In this document: positions 15,841 to 24,868 of the stretch, piece by piece
Layout: every line of letters begins with the position of its first letter
How positions within the stretch are numbered: position 1 is the first letter of the stretch
Origin: an uncultured bacterium
Lineage (GTDB): Bacteria; Planctomycetota; UBA1135; GCA-002686595
Reading direction: 5' to 3'
DNA length: 64,000 bases
Assembly: GCA_937910685.1 (NCBI GenBank)
Contig: CALEMP010000250.1
Coordinates: 1-64,000, forward strand
Notes under the pieces: model-generated
Told to the model about the DNA's origin: nothing
The model's database searches: none
The model's input: the letters and a program-made list of their open reading frames with translations, nothing else
Made by a program: the position numbers and the translations under genes

Positions 15841-18132
15841 ATGGAACGCTCTGAGCAGGCTGGATACCAACAACTAGATCCAAGAAACGGGCCAGAAGCC
15901 CGAAAGATCCGTCGGATCCAGGCACCGATCGCCGGATTGTCCTGTCAGGCGTGTGCCCAGACCGCGGAGAATCTGCTCCGGGGGGTGCAGGGGGTCGAAG
16001 CAGCGCGGGTCAGTTTCGGGGCCCGGGCCTTGAGCCTCGAGCTGCTTCCAGAAGCCTCGATCGAAGCCATCAACCAAGCTCTCGCGCGCGGCGGGTACGA
16101 AATCCCCCCGGGGGCACTCGGCGATGAAGACTCATACAGTGACGTAGCTTTCGCCCAGGAAAAAGAAAACGAGGAGCGCCGGCGCGTCGTTCAAGGAGCA
16201 TGGATCGCGGGCGTGTCGGCCGTACTGACCTTTGCCCTTGCTTGGTGGCACATTCACGGCATCTGGATGCTCCTGTTGGCAAGCCTGGGTGTTTTCGTCG
16301 GGGGCCGGCGCATCCTTTCCGATGGTCTACGCGCGGCGCGCCTTGGGGCGCCGGACATGAATACCCTCGTGGGCATCGGCGCCCTCGCGTCACTTGTGGC
16401 AGCGGTGATTGAGGTTGCTTTTCCCGGGCTACTCGGCGGTGCAGGACATCACGCCCATGCGGGCCCCATGATCCTGGCCTTTGTGTTGCTCGGCCGCGTT
16501 CTGGAAGCCCGAACAAGAGCGCGCGCCGGCGATGCCCTGACTTCGATGATGGAACTCGCGCCGTCCACGGCGCATGTGGTCCAGGGAAACGAAATCAAGG
16601 ATGTAGCTCTCAAGATCCTAAAGCCGGGCATGCACATTCTGATCCGCCCCGGGGAACGCGTTCCCGTGGATGGGGTCGTGTTGGAGGGCACCTCAGCCTT
16701 GGATGAGTCCCTGCTAACCGGCGAGCCGATCCCCATCGAACGCGGACCCGGTGAACGCATCCATGCGGGCGCGGTCAACGGCACCGGCGCCTTGACCGTG
16801 ATCACCCAAGGCGTTGGCGCAGAATCTGCCCTGGGACGCATCACCCGCGCCATGCGCGAAGCCCAAGCATCCCGCGCAGACTCCCAGCGCCTCGCGGATC
16901 GCGTCAGCGCATTCTTCGTACCCGCGGTGTTGATAATCTCCGCCATAACCTTCGTCGCTTGGTTCTTGAGCGGCGCCCCCCTGGGCGACTCCCTGGGGCG
17001 CGCCATCAGCGTGGTTGTCATCGCCTGTCCTTGCGCCTTGGGCTTGGCCACACCCATGGCGATTGTTGCGGCCGCAGGCCGAGGCGCGAGGGCCGGGGTT
17101 CTGGTGCGCCAGGCCTCGGCGCTGGAACGCCTTTGTGCTGCGGAGGTCATCGTGCTGGACAAGACCGGCACCTTGACCCTGGGCACACCAGAGCTCGGAT
17201 CGTTGACGCCGATCGACCCCGAGGCCAATCACAAGGGTCTCCTGGCCCGGGCCGCGGCCGTGGAACAAAACAGTGAACAACCCCTGGCCCAGGCTTTTGT
17301 ACGCGCAGCAAAATCTCAAAGCTTGCCCATTTTGCCCGCTGATGACTTCGTCGCTGAACCCGGCATCGGAGTGAGCGCTTTGGTGGCTGGCCGCCGGGTG
17401 TGGATCGGCAGTCCCAAGGCCGCCGTCCAGCGTGGCCATGCTGCCATTCTGGTCGACGAACTCTGCCAACCCGCGCGCGACACGGGCAGCACCCCCGTGT
17501 TGATGGAAGAAGATGGAACCTTAGTGGCCACGATCGCCTTGACCGATCTGCCCCGTCAAGAAGCCCCAAGAGTCCTGGCTGCCCTCGAACGGGAGGGCCT
17601 CGAAATCCACATCGCATCTGGGGATGATCCGGCCGCCGTGGCGGCCCTACTCACGTCCCTGGACCTGGAACGAATCCCCTTTGAAGGTTCCGCATCCCCC
17701 GAACGCAAAGCTGAGTTACTCACCAACCTCGGCTCTAACGGCCGCACCACAGTCATGGTGGGCGACGGCATCAACGACGCCCCGGCCCTGGCCGCAGCCA
17801 GCGTGGGCATCGCCATGGGCGGCGGCGCGGACGTGGCCCTAGAGTCCGCAGACATGGCCCTCATGTCATCTGACCTTAGCGGCCTCTTGCGGGCCCTGCG
17901 CCTTTCCCGATTGGCCAAGCGAACGATCATTCAAAACCTAGGCTGGGCCTTCATCTACAACCTTCTTGGCCTGCCCATAGCCGCGGGCCTGCTGGCCGTA
18001 GTCGGCGGCCCCGACCTCCCCCCGCCCTTCGCAGCCGCCGCCATGGCCATGAGCAGCATCAGCGTGGTGCTCAACAGTTTGCGGTTGGGGCGTGCTAGGC
18101 TCGGGGAACTGACAGAACATCCTGCAATCTAG
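15841..18132 (+). CDS. Copper-type P1B heavy-metal translocating ATPase
   Basis: A 763-residue inner-membrane metal pump. An N-terminal heavy-metal-associated domain has CQAC at 35-38. Eight membrane helices are suggested, with the CPC metal site at 396-398, which is typical of Cu(I) pumps of the P1B-1 group, and an MSSISVVLNSLRL motif in the last helix. Catalytic DKTGT starts at Asp440; GDGINDAPAL is at about 641-650. The SEHP motif that contacts ATP reads SEQP (Gln480), an unusual change. The first loop contains HHAHAG. It probably exports Cu(I) or Ag(I) from the cytoplasm. No CopZ or CueR gene is adjacent. The start is the first in-frame ATG ahead of the metal-binding domain and has no clear ribosome site. 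Confidence 0.93.
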   Translation: MERSEQAGYQQLDPRNGPEARKIRRIQAPIAGLSCQACAQTAENLLRGVQGVEAARVSFGARALSLELLPEASIEAINQALARGGYEIPPGALGDEDSYSDVAFAQEKENEERRRVVQGAWIAGVSAVLTFALAWWHIHGIWMLLLASLGVFVGGRRILSDGLRAARLGAPDMNTLVGIGALASLVAAVIEVAFPGLLGGAGHHAHAGPMILAFVLLGRVLEARTRARAGDALTSMMELAPSTAHVVQGNEIKDVALKILKPGMHILIRPGERVPVDGVVLEGTSALDESLLTGEPIPIERGPGERIHAGAVNGTGALTVITQGVGAESALGRITRAMREAQASRADSQRLADRVSAFFVPAVLIISAITFVAWFLSGAPLGDSLGRAISVVVIACPCALGLATPMAIVAAAGRGARAGVLVRQASALERLCAAEVIVLDKTGTLTLGTPELGSLTPIDPEANHKGLLARAAAVEQNSEQPLAQAFVRAAKSQSLPILPADDFVAEPGIGVSALVAGRRVWIGSPKAAVQRGHAAILVDELCQPARDTGSTPVLMEEDGTLVATIALTDLPRQEAPRVLAALEREGLEIHIASGDDPAAVAALLTSLDLERIPFEGSASPERKAELLTNLGSNGRTTVMVGDGINDAPALAAASVGIAMGGGADVALESADMALMSSDLSGLLRALRLSRLAKRTIIQNLGWAFIYNLLGLPIAAGLLAVVGGPDLPPPFAAAAMAMSSISVVLNSLRLGRARLGELTEHPAI

Positions 18133-18235
18133 TCGCGACTGGGACCCGGGATATCGATCCAACCACGTCGAAGGAATGCCCAACAGACTCAGGGTGCTGC
18201 AATGAGGGCCAGCCTCACTGCATCTCCGCTAGGAC

Positions 18236-18538
18236 TTAGAATGCGTCCGAATCTTTCCGCCGCTGAACCTTGTCTTTGGCTTTGCTGAAGAGGTCGTCGA
18301 GGTTTTTTTCTCGGGATTGCTCCCGGCCAAGGGCCTCATCGAAACTGTCCTTGCTGCGCTCCTTGCGGCCCGAAACCTTGCCCTTCGCTGAATCCCACCG
18401 GTTCTCATCCAAAACCGGCTTCCCTGTTTCGTCCACTTGAGCGGGGGGAGCGTGCCGTAAGACCTTCTGGGTTCGCACGTCTACGAGCAGCATTGACTCG
18501 CAGCAGGGGCAAGAAACCTCTATTTGTTTGATATCCAT
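18236..18538 (-). CDS. Small CPxCC zinc-ribbon-like protein
   Basis: A 100-residue cytoplasmic protein. The N-terminal segment IEVSCPCCESMLLVDVRTQKV carries three closely spaced Cys (10, 12, 13) and resembles a half zinc ribbon. Only one knuckle is present, so a metal site would need dimerisation or another ligand. The rest is charged and helical, rich in Lys, Asp and Arg (LDDLFSKAKDKVQRRK), and probably a coiled coil. I do not recognise a family beyond zinc-ribbon-like. It has no operon partner: the next gene downstream on this strand is the LOG-family gene beyond the convergent ATPase gene. Confidence 0.6.
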   Translation of the reverse strand: MDIKQIEVSCPCCESMLLVDVRTQKVLRHAPPAQVDETGKPVLDENRWDSAKGKVSGRKERSKDSFDEALGREQSREKNLDDLFSKAKDKVQRRKDSDAF

Positions 18539-18650
18539 GGATGTCGTTTATTGCGGTTGGGAGTCCCAAAACTAGGAAAAACCGCTTGTTTACATTCTAG
18601 CACTAGAAATGGACCCACCCCATTCCATATGAATGTAGCGAGAGGAAAGA

Positions 18651-18785
18651 ATGACTGTGAGACAAGACCCCATTCCTGCCATTTTACCGCCCAACTGGTA
18701 CCGCCAGCCAGGCGCGCGTTTTGACCGCACCCTTGGGCGCGTGCTCTGGGTTGGACTTGCCCTGGTGCTCCTGTTCGCCATTTGA
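18651..18785 (+). CDS. Previously uncalled 44-residue single-pass membrane protein
   Basis: An ATG preceded by GAGAGGAAAGA, one of the best Shine-Dalgarno sites in the window with about 5 nt spacing, opens a 44-codon frame. The product begins MTVRQDPIPAILPPNWYRQP, a polar Pro-rich cytoplasmic-like segment. It ends with a hydrophobic helix VLWVGLALVLLFAI immediately before the stop. The RT-GR stretch before the helix gives a positive-inside signal. It lies in the 305-bp gap between the zinc-ribbon gene and the amidohydrolase gene, opposite in direction to both. Function is unknown; a regulatory or stabilising micro-protein of the membrane is possible. Confidence 0.55.
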   Translation: MTVRQDPIPAILPPNWYRQPGARFDRTLGRVLWVGLALVLLFAI

Positions 18786-18843
18786 CGGCCCCTTGAGTTT
18801 CCTCGCCTGTCCCGAAGCGAACAGCTGAGTCCCCACACTTGCC

Positions 18844-21591
18844 CTAGTCCCGCAAACGCTCCATGCGCTCGCGGTAACGACGTCCCAAACGGGTGTGACG
18901 GTTGTCGTCATGGTTTACCCGCCGACCATCGATGTAGAGATCGGTGACCCGCGATGTGATTTCGAGCAGATGGCCCTCGGTCACAATCACGTCTGCTCGC
19001 TTTCCTGTGTCCAGGGACCCAAGTTGATCGTCAAGGCCCAAGATCCGCGCGGGGTACAAGGTGACTGCACGCACCGCATCGATGGCGGGCAACCCATAAG
19101 ACGCTGCGGTGGCGGCTTGGAATGGCAAGTTGCGTTCGTTGTCAGAGTCCGCCGTGCAGATTGCCACGGTGACTCCAGCACGGGTCATGACTGCGGCGTT
19201 CGCAAACACCGCGTCATAGGGGTCGCGGATCGAGCGGGGAATGTTCCACACTCCACCAATGACCACGGAAGTTCCGCTGGCAGCGATCCGGTCTGCAACC
19301 TTCCAACCCTCGCGCACACCGTAGAGAGCAACTTGTAGGTCCATATCCGCTGCAAAGTGCAATGCATCCAGGATCGTTTGGGCGTCTTCGGCGTGGAGAG
19401 CAATCGTCTTTTCGCCGCGGGCGTAGGGCACCATGGCGGCGAGACGCGGGTCGATCTCCGGAGCAGGTGTTCCGCTGTCGGTGGCCAGGTCGCTGAGGCG
19501 CCCATGCTCGAGCGCCTCCTCAAACAGGTCTTTAAGCTCTTGGATCGACTCGCTCTCGTCATACCCCTTGGACTTGGAGTCCTCTGCGGGCGGCGGCAGA
19601 ATCAAACGGCCCGAGGTGTGGCAGTCATGGCCGCCCCGCATGTGCTCGCAAAGGTCGGTGTGCACGTGGCCATCATCTTGGTGTTCGTCACCACCGGTCC
19701 CATGGTCATGGTCATGATCATGTACCTCCTCGGAACCGCGACGACCGCTGCTCCGACGCGGGAAGCGCAGGTGCAACATGTCCCGATCACGGGTCAGCAA
19801 CTCTTCCCAGGTGTCACCATCAAGATCAATCACCGCACTCTGCCCGCTGATGGGGCCCCTACCCGTGGGAGTGGGCTGAGCCCGTGTGATGCCGTTCCAG
19901 CGGCTGATCCCAAGGTGTGCCGAGTCAGCGTTGAGGGACGATGCCACCCGTAGGTCGGGCTGATTGCCGCCAATTTCGGCAGCATCATTGGTGGCTTGCA
20001 CAGCACCAATCTCATGCAGGCCCAGCAGGCTGCCAAGGGAAATCATCCCAGGCCAAAGGTGCTTGCCGCTGACGTCGAGAATTTCCGTTCCCTCGGGCAA
20101 TTCCAGATCCATGCCGACCCCAAGAATAATGCCGTCTTGCATCAAGAGGGTGGCGCCTTCCATAGCCGGACCAGAGACCGGGTGCACGGTTCCTCCTACA
20201 AGTGCCAGGGGCTTGGCGTCGCCGCCCGTCACCCGCGCCACGTTGGCAAAAACACTCTCGTCAGACCCTTCGGGATAGGCGGCCACGGTTGCGCTGGCTT
20301 CCAATGGATTCGCATCCAAACCGAAACCGTCAAGACGCGTGAACTCCATCACTCCGTCCACCATGGTCCACTCCACACGGCTCAAGCTGGAAAGCGGGTC
20401 GCCGTTCAACAGGGCCAAGTCTGCATCTTTGCCTTTTTCAATCGAGCCAATGCGGTCCGCAAGGCCCAACTGACGGGCTGGATTTAGAGTCACCAACTGC
20501 AACGCGCTAACGCGATCCATATTTCCATAGCGCACGCTCTTGGCTGCCTCCGCATACAGGCGGCGCACCATTTCGTCTGAATCTGAGTTGATCGAGGTCA
20601 GCACGCCAGCGTCGTGCATGATGGAGGCCGCCTGAGGAATCGCGTCATAGGCCTCGATTTTGTACGACCACCAATCGGAGAACGAGCTCGCACCCACGTT
20701 GGCTTCTGCAAGTTCCACCGCGACCTTGTAACCCTCCAATACATGCTGCAGAGTCTTGATGGTGATGCCGTAGGCCTCGCAAGCCCGTACCAGCATCAGG
20801 ATTTCGTCCGCGCGATAACAGTGACTGTGTACATCTACAACCCCAGCGATAATGCCCGCCAGGGTCTCTAGGCGCAGATCTCGACGGGGAGCCAGGGGAG
20901 TCCTACCCGCTGCGAGGGCTTCCTCATGGGCGGCCCACTCGGCCGCATAGAGCTTGGCCCGGGAAAAGGCCCGGTAGTAGATAGACTCCACGCCCAAGCG
21001 CGTGGCCGGGAAACGGCCGCCACCGCCCCAATTGGAGCGTTTAGGGTTCTCGCCTAGGGCGAACTTGATGCCCTCCCGGGCACCGGCAAACAGGAGCTCG
21101 TCCGCATTGTTCGCGTGCCAACGCAGCTTGATCACCGCATCCCGGCCGCCAATGGCGTTGGCCGAACCGTGCAGCAAACGCGCAGTGGTTACGCCCCCCG
21201 CAAGTGCGCGGTAGATCGTAATGTCGTCGCAATCCACCGAGTCGCGGATCGTAACTTCGGCGGTGATCGAGAGGGTGCCCTCGTTGATGCCGCGCTCGAT
21301 GGCCATGTGAGAGTGACAGTCCACCACGCCAGGAGCAAGGTGCATGCCGCTTGCGTCGATCACCGTAGCGCCATCAGGAGCCGTGAGAGAGGCCCCCACG
21401 TCCGCGATGACACCATCACGCACCAGCACGTCGCCTTGGAAGGCGGGGCCCGTGGCCGTGTGGACCGTCGCGCCCTGGATCAAGCAGACACTGCCAACTT
21501 CGATGCTGGGCTTGCGTTGCTCGTCGGTTTCAAAGGGGTGTTGTGCCTGGGGCACAAAGCAAACAAGGGATAGGAAGAGGGGTGTGAACAT
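18844..21591 (-). CDS. Exported double amidohydrolase with His-rich insert
   Basis: A 915-residue protein with a short signal peptide (FLSLVCFVPQAQ). Two amidohydrolase (imidazolonepropionase-like) units follow one another. The first, about 30-420, has the metal motif HSH at 93-95, the DVHSHCYRADE segment near 255 and an active-site-like NSDSDE near 335. The second, about 460-900, lacks the HxH pair (SLGS in its place), so it probably does not bind the same binuclear metal centre. Between about 615 and 660 lies an insert rich in His, Asp and Cys (HDHDHDHG, then CEHMRGGHDCH) that could bind zinc. It is the second gene of a two-gene unit; its ATG overlaps the stop of the paralogue by one base (TGATG). 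The substrate is unknown. Confidence 0.85.
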   Translation of the reverse strand: MFTPLFLSLVCFVPQAQHPFETDEQRKPSIEVGSVCLIQGATVHTATGPAFQGDVLVRDGVIADVGASLTAPDGATVIDASGMHLAPGVVDCHSHMAIERGINEGTLSITAEVTIRDSVDCDDITIYRALAGGVTTARLLHGSANAIGGRDAVIKLRWHANNADELLFAGAREGIKFALGENPKRSNWGGGGRFPATRLGVESIYYRAFSRAKLYAAEWAAHEEALAAGRTPLAPRRDLRLETLAGIIAGVVDVHSHCYRADEILMLVRACEAYGITIKTLQHVLEGYKVAVELAEANVGASSFSDWWSYKIEAYDAIPQAASIMHDAGVLTSINSDSDEMVRRLYAEAAKSVRYGNMDRVSALQLVTLNPARQLGLADRIGSIEKGKDADLALLNGDPLSSLSRVEWTMVDGVMEFTRLDGFGLDANPLEASATVAAYPEGSDESVFANVARVTGGDAKPLALVGGTVHPVSGPAMEGATLLMQDGIILGVGMDLELPEGTEILDVSGKHLWPGMISLGSLLGLHEIGAVQATNDAAEIGGNQPDLRVASSLNADSAHLGISRWNGITRAQPTPTGRGPISGQSAVIDLDGDTWEELLTRDRDMLHLRFPRRSSGRRGSEEVHDHDHDHGTGGDEHQDDGHVHTDLCEHMRGGHDCHTSGRLILPPPAEDSKSKGYDESESIQELKDLFEEALEHGRLSDLATDSGTPAPEIDPRLAAMVPYARGEKTIALHAEDAQTILDALHFAADMDLQVALYGVREGWKVADRIAASGTSVVIGGVWNIPRSIRDPYDAVFANAAVMTRAGVTVAICTADSDNERNLPFQAATAASYGLPAIDAVRAVTLYPARILGLDDQLGSLDTGKRADVIVTEGHLLEITSRVTDLYIDGRRVNHDDNRHTRLGRRYRERMERLRD

Positions 21592-23390
21592 CAGCGGAAT
21601 CTCCGGTCGGGAATGCGAGCAGCTTCAAAGGCGCTCTCTTGTTGTTGGCCACCCAAGTCCAGGGTGGTGTCTCCGGCAAAGGCCCCTTCGGACCATTCAC
21701 CTTCCATTTGAAAAACCACGGTCATCGGTCCTACATTGAACTCGACCTCGATCTCGATTTGCGTTCCATGCACCGTACCGGTGACCTCGCCGGTCAAGGC
21801 GGTGCCGTCCATGGGGTTGGTTGCGTTCGCGCTGCCCTTGACCAGGCCATCCTCGTCCATGGTCAAGTTCAACTCCATGGGATCGTCGTCCTCATCGTCG
21901 GGATCGACGATGGTCCAGCGACCTGTGAGGTCGGTTCCCTCGGCGGGAGGCTCTCCACTTGAAACTTTGACATCGAACTCAAGCAGGTGCCCGTCGATGA
22001 TCGCGTAACGCACAGCGGCGTCTTCGGTCAAGGGCGGCGCACTCCAGAGGCAAAGGTTTGCGGGAGCACCCGCAGCCATGCGGCCCAAGTAGCGCTCGCC
22101 CCCCACTAGGGATGCGGCGCTGGAACCAAGGCCGGCCAAGGCGGCGTCCCGGGAGAGGCCGTTTTCCACCAGCTCGGTCACGTGTTCAAGCAATTGGCTG
22201 GCACCCTCGCCTCCGCTACCAAAAGCGATGGTGACGCCGGCTTCATGCAGGCGGATTGCACTGTCGCGCATCTCTTCCCAACGCAGCCGCTTGTCTAACA
22301 GAGCCCCGCTGGGCTCTTCGTATTCCCAATTGGCAGCGGGCTCTTCGGGCTGCTCGGTCTCCTCGGGATCTTCAGCCTCCGGATCGTCGTCCGAAGCCTC
22401 CTTCTTCTCCTCTTTCTCCTCTTTCTCCTCGCGAGGGTCATCCACCTCTTCCGGCCAATCGAGGGTCAAGACCACCGCAGTGCCACTGGCCTTGAGTTGA
22501 TCGGCCATCTTCCAAGCCTCGCGACCACCCACGATCATGATCTTTAAGCCGAACTCGTCCGCAAGCTTCAACCAGCGGTGTACATCGCGCGCGCTTTCCG
22601 CAGCGCAAGCCAAAGTCTGCTTTCCATCGAGCAGTGCCAAGGCTGCGTCTAGATTGGGGTCATGGGGTGGCCGAGGCCCGTTGCCCTCTGCCTCATACCG
22701 GAGCTTCAATTCACGGTGCCGGCCGGCGTCATAGAAAAACTGCCGCAGCTGGGCGTGATAGCCCATCAGGGTCGAGGGATAGCCGTCGCCACTGGCACGG
22801 AATGCTGCGTGCTGGAACACCGGCGTGTGCAGCACTTGGTCACGGGGAGCCACGCCGCGCGCCAGCACGAGACAACTTTGCCCCGCAAGCAACTCACCCG
22901 AGGGAGCTGCCACAAACGAACTGAAGCCTGACTTGGCCCACTGCTTTGCCTTGTCCTCATCCAAGCTCACCGCCGAAGCCGCCGTCCAAGAGGGATCGAT
23001 GCCCTTGCGATTGGCCCGGCGCATTTCGATACGCACGCCTGAGTCCGTCTCCACGGGTTGGTCCTGGTCCACCGCAATCACATGCTCGCCCAGGCCGGCC
23101 TCGGCACTGGCGTCCATGAACGCGGCCGCCGCATGCAGGCCCTCGCCGTCGATCGAGGTGTAACCCGCGGGCAAGTCCTCACTGGCAGCCTGGATTTTTG
23201 CAATGCGACCGTCGCGCAGCAGCAGGGTGTAGCTGCCTTCGCGACCTTCGACCGCAACGTTTTGGACCGCAAGAGGTTTGGGATCACGAGCTGGCGCTTG
23301 GGCGCTGACAGCGGTGGATATCAATGCGCCAAGAGCGGACGCCAACAACATGCGGTCTAAGATGGACCGCCGGGGGGAGATGAAATTCAT
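21591..23390 (-). CDS. Exported amidohydrolase-like protein lacking HxH, with acidic linker and C-terminal beta domain
   Basis: A 599-residue protein with a signal peptide (MLLASALGALISTAVSAQ). The amidohydrolase fold covers about 40-480, but the N-terminal HxH is absent (the equivalent stretch reads AAFMDASAEAGLG), suggesting a non-hydrolytic or partner role. A Glu/Lys/Asp-rich linker from about 310 to 350 (EEKEEKEEKKE) interrupts the barrel. The last 110 residues (TDLTGRWTIVDPDDED...) look like a small lipocalin-like beta domain. It is translationally coupled to the double amidohydrolase downstream. Paired exported amidohydrolases of this kind are common in bacteria that degrade complex organic matter, but their substrates are unknown. 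Confidence 0.75.
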   Translation of the reverse strand: MNFISPRRSILDRMLLASALGALISTAVSAQAPARDPKPLAVQNVAVEGREGSYTLLLRDGRIAKIQAASEDLPAGYTSIDGEGLHAAAAFMDASAEAGLGEHVIAVDQDQPVETDSGVRIEMRRANRKGIDPSWTAASAVSLDEDKAKQWAKSGFSSFVAAPSGELLAGQSCLVLARGVAPRDQVLHTPVFQHAAFRASGDGYPSTLMGYHAQLRQFFYDAGRHRELKLRYEAEGNGPRPPHDPNLDAALALLDGKQTLACAAESARDVHRWLKLADEFGLKIMIVGGREAWKMADQLKASGTAVVLTLDWPEEVDDPREEKEEKEEKKEASDDDPEAEDPEETEQPEEPAANWEYEEPSGALLDKRLRWEEMRDSAIRLHEAGVTIAFGSGGEGASQLLEHVTELVENGLSRDAALAGLGSSAASLVGGERYLGRMAAGAPANLCLWSAPPLTEDAAVRYAIIDGHLLEFDVKVSSGEPPAEGTDLTGRWTIVDPDDEDDDPMELNLTMDEDGLVKGSANATNPMDGTALTGEVTGTVHGTQIEIEVEFNVGPMTVVFQMEGEWSEGAFAGDTTLDLGGQQQESAFEAARIPDRRFR

Positions 23391-23555
23391 ACTGGAATGA
23401 AAAAGACTTTCGGGGGAGCGCCTATTGTGCCCTCAAGAGGCAGATCGCACGGGGTCTGAGTTCCCCTTCACACAGGGGTTTTGCACAGAGGGGCTCCTCT
23501 TGGGGCTCACCCCCCTTCCCGGAGGTCCATCCCTGCCACCAGCAGGGCGCCAGCG

Positions 23556-24434
23556 CTACAGACCCCGCTGCCAGCGGGGAACGAAGCGGGCGCGGCTCGG
23601 ATGGGCCAGGGTTTCGTCCAGGACACGCAGCAGTTCCCGCTTGTCCTTGGGCAGCACCCCTGCCAGGGTCAGAGTATTGCTGGCATGGTTGGAGCGAAAG
23701 ATCGTTGCCTCGCATTCCAGGCCACCGATCAGCTCGCGCAACTCGGCAGCCAACTCGACCGGGTTCAGCTCGTCCACCTCACCCCGGGCCTCTTGATCTC
23801 CCAATGGCGTGCCCTCCACCGGCGTCATCACCAAGGTCGAAAGGAATTTGGGCTGGATGGCATTGACCACCCGCGCCGACTCCACGGCGTGTTTTTGGGA
23901 GAGTTCGCGACCTCCAGCACCGAGCAAGATCATGGTGGACAGGGCAACCCCAGCGTCGTGGGCCTTGTTCGCCACGCGGATCATTTCCTCCGCGTCTACC
24001 CCCTTGTCCAAATCCAACAAAACCTGGTCATGGCCGGATTCAATCCCGAGGTAATACTGGGTCAGACCCTTTTCCCGCAGGAGGGACATCTCGTCCACGC
24101 TGCGAATCGCAAGGGCTTGGGGCGAGGCGTAACAAGAGATGCGGCGCAAGTCCGGAAAGGTGGCGCGCAAGGCGTCGCAAAGTTCCCCGAGGAACCGGCT
24201 CTTGGCCACCAGGGCATCCCCATCCGCCAAGAACACCTTATGTACGGGCCCAAGGTTTTGACTCGCCCACTCGATCTCGGCCAAGAGTTCGGCCATGGGT
24301 CGCACCCGAAAGCGCTTATCCCGGTACATGGCGCAGAATGTGCACTGATTGTAAGAGCACCCAATCGTGGCCTGCAGAATCAGGCTATTGGCCTCGGATG
24401 GGGGCCGGAATAGGGTTCCTTCGTAGGCAATCAC
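23556..24434 (-). CDS. Radical SAM protein (Cx4Cx2C family)
   Basis: A 292-residue protein if started at the GTG at 24434; an ATG at 24518 would add 28 residues that look non-conserved and would run into the promoter of the divergent gene. The start IAYEGTLFRPPSEANS is typical of a family of uncharacterised radical SAM proteins. The cluster motif is CSYNQCTFC (Cx4Cx2C), a spacing that I recall in this family. ADGDALV and YLGIESGHDQVL correspond to the SAM-binding strands. These enzymes bind a 4Fe-4S cluster and cleave S-adenosylmethionine; the substrate is unknown. The divergent neighbour is SufT-like, a possible link to Fe-S cluster handling. Confidence 0.88.
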   Translation of the reverse strand: MIAYEGTLFRPPSEANSLILQATIGCSYNQCTFCAMYRDKRFRVRPMAELLAEIEWASQNLGPVHKVFLADGDALVAKSRFLGELCDALRATFPDLRRISCYASPQALAIRSVDEMSLLREKGLTQYYLGIESGHDQVLLDLDKGVDAEEMIRVANKAHDAGVALSTMILLGAGGRELSQKHAVESARVVNAIQPKFLSTLVMTPVEGTPLGDQEARGEVDELNPVELAAELRELIGGLECEATIFRSNHASNTLTLAGVLPKDKRELLRVLDETLAHPSRARFVPRWQRGL

Positions 24435-24529
24435 AGTAGGCTCATGATAACGCCCCGGGGGCCACTTGCAGGGATCCCCCAGAACGCTATGATCCAATCG
24501 CTGCTGTCCAGCGAACAAAGGAACCTACA

Positions 24530-24853
24530 ATGCCCACCCCCGAAGAAGTTTTCACCGAACTACGCCAGGTTTTCGACCCCGAAATCCCTGTCAACATCGT
24601 CGACCTTGGCCTGATCTATGACGTCAAGGTCTCCGACACCTTCGCCGTGCTGATCACCATGACCCTGACCTCACAGTCCTGCCCCGAAGCGCGCACGATC
24701 CCCGAGGTCATGAAGCGCCGGGTCAACGGCATGGCCAGGGTTACCGGAACCGAGGTCGAGATCGTTTGGGAGCCGACCTGGGGTCCGCACCTGATCAGTG
24801 AAGAGGGTCGCAAGATCCTCGGCATTGACGAAGAAGAAGAACCGGAAGACTAG
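24530..24853 (+). CDS. sufT: SufT-like MIP18 (DUF59) Fe-S assembly protein
   Basis: A 107-residue protein of the DUF59/MIP18 family. The N-terminal FDPEIPVNIVDLGLIYDVKV and the invariant SCPEAR (residues about 57-62) are the family hallmarks. Members such as SufT help to mature or deliver Fe-S clusters, and PaaD-type members act in phenylacetate degradation; no paa gene is near. The acidic C-terminal tail (EEEEPED) is short. An AAGGA ribosome site sits 8 nt before the ATG. It converges on the TPR gene and diverges from the radical SAM gene, which fits a role in maturing iron-sulfur enzymes. Confidence 0.88.
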   Translation: MPTPEEVFTELRQVFDPEIPVNIVDLGLIYDVKVSDTFAVLITMTLTSQSCPEARTIPEVMKRRVNGMARVTGTEVEIVWEPTWGPHLISEEGRKILGIDEEEEPED

Positions 24854-24868
24854 CGCCGCGCCGGGTTT

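Noticed and set aside
16449-17469. Minus-strand frames opposite the P-type ATPase
   Set aside because: They overlap motifs CPC and DKTGT of the real protein and have no recognisable domain.
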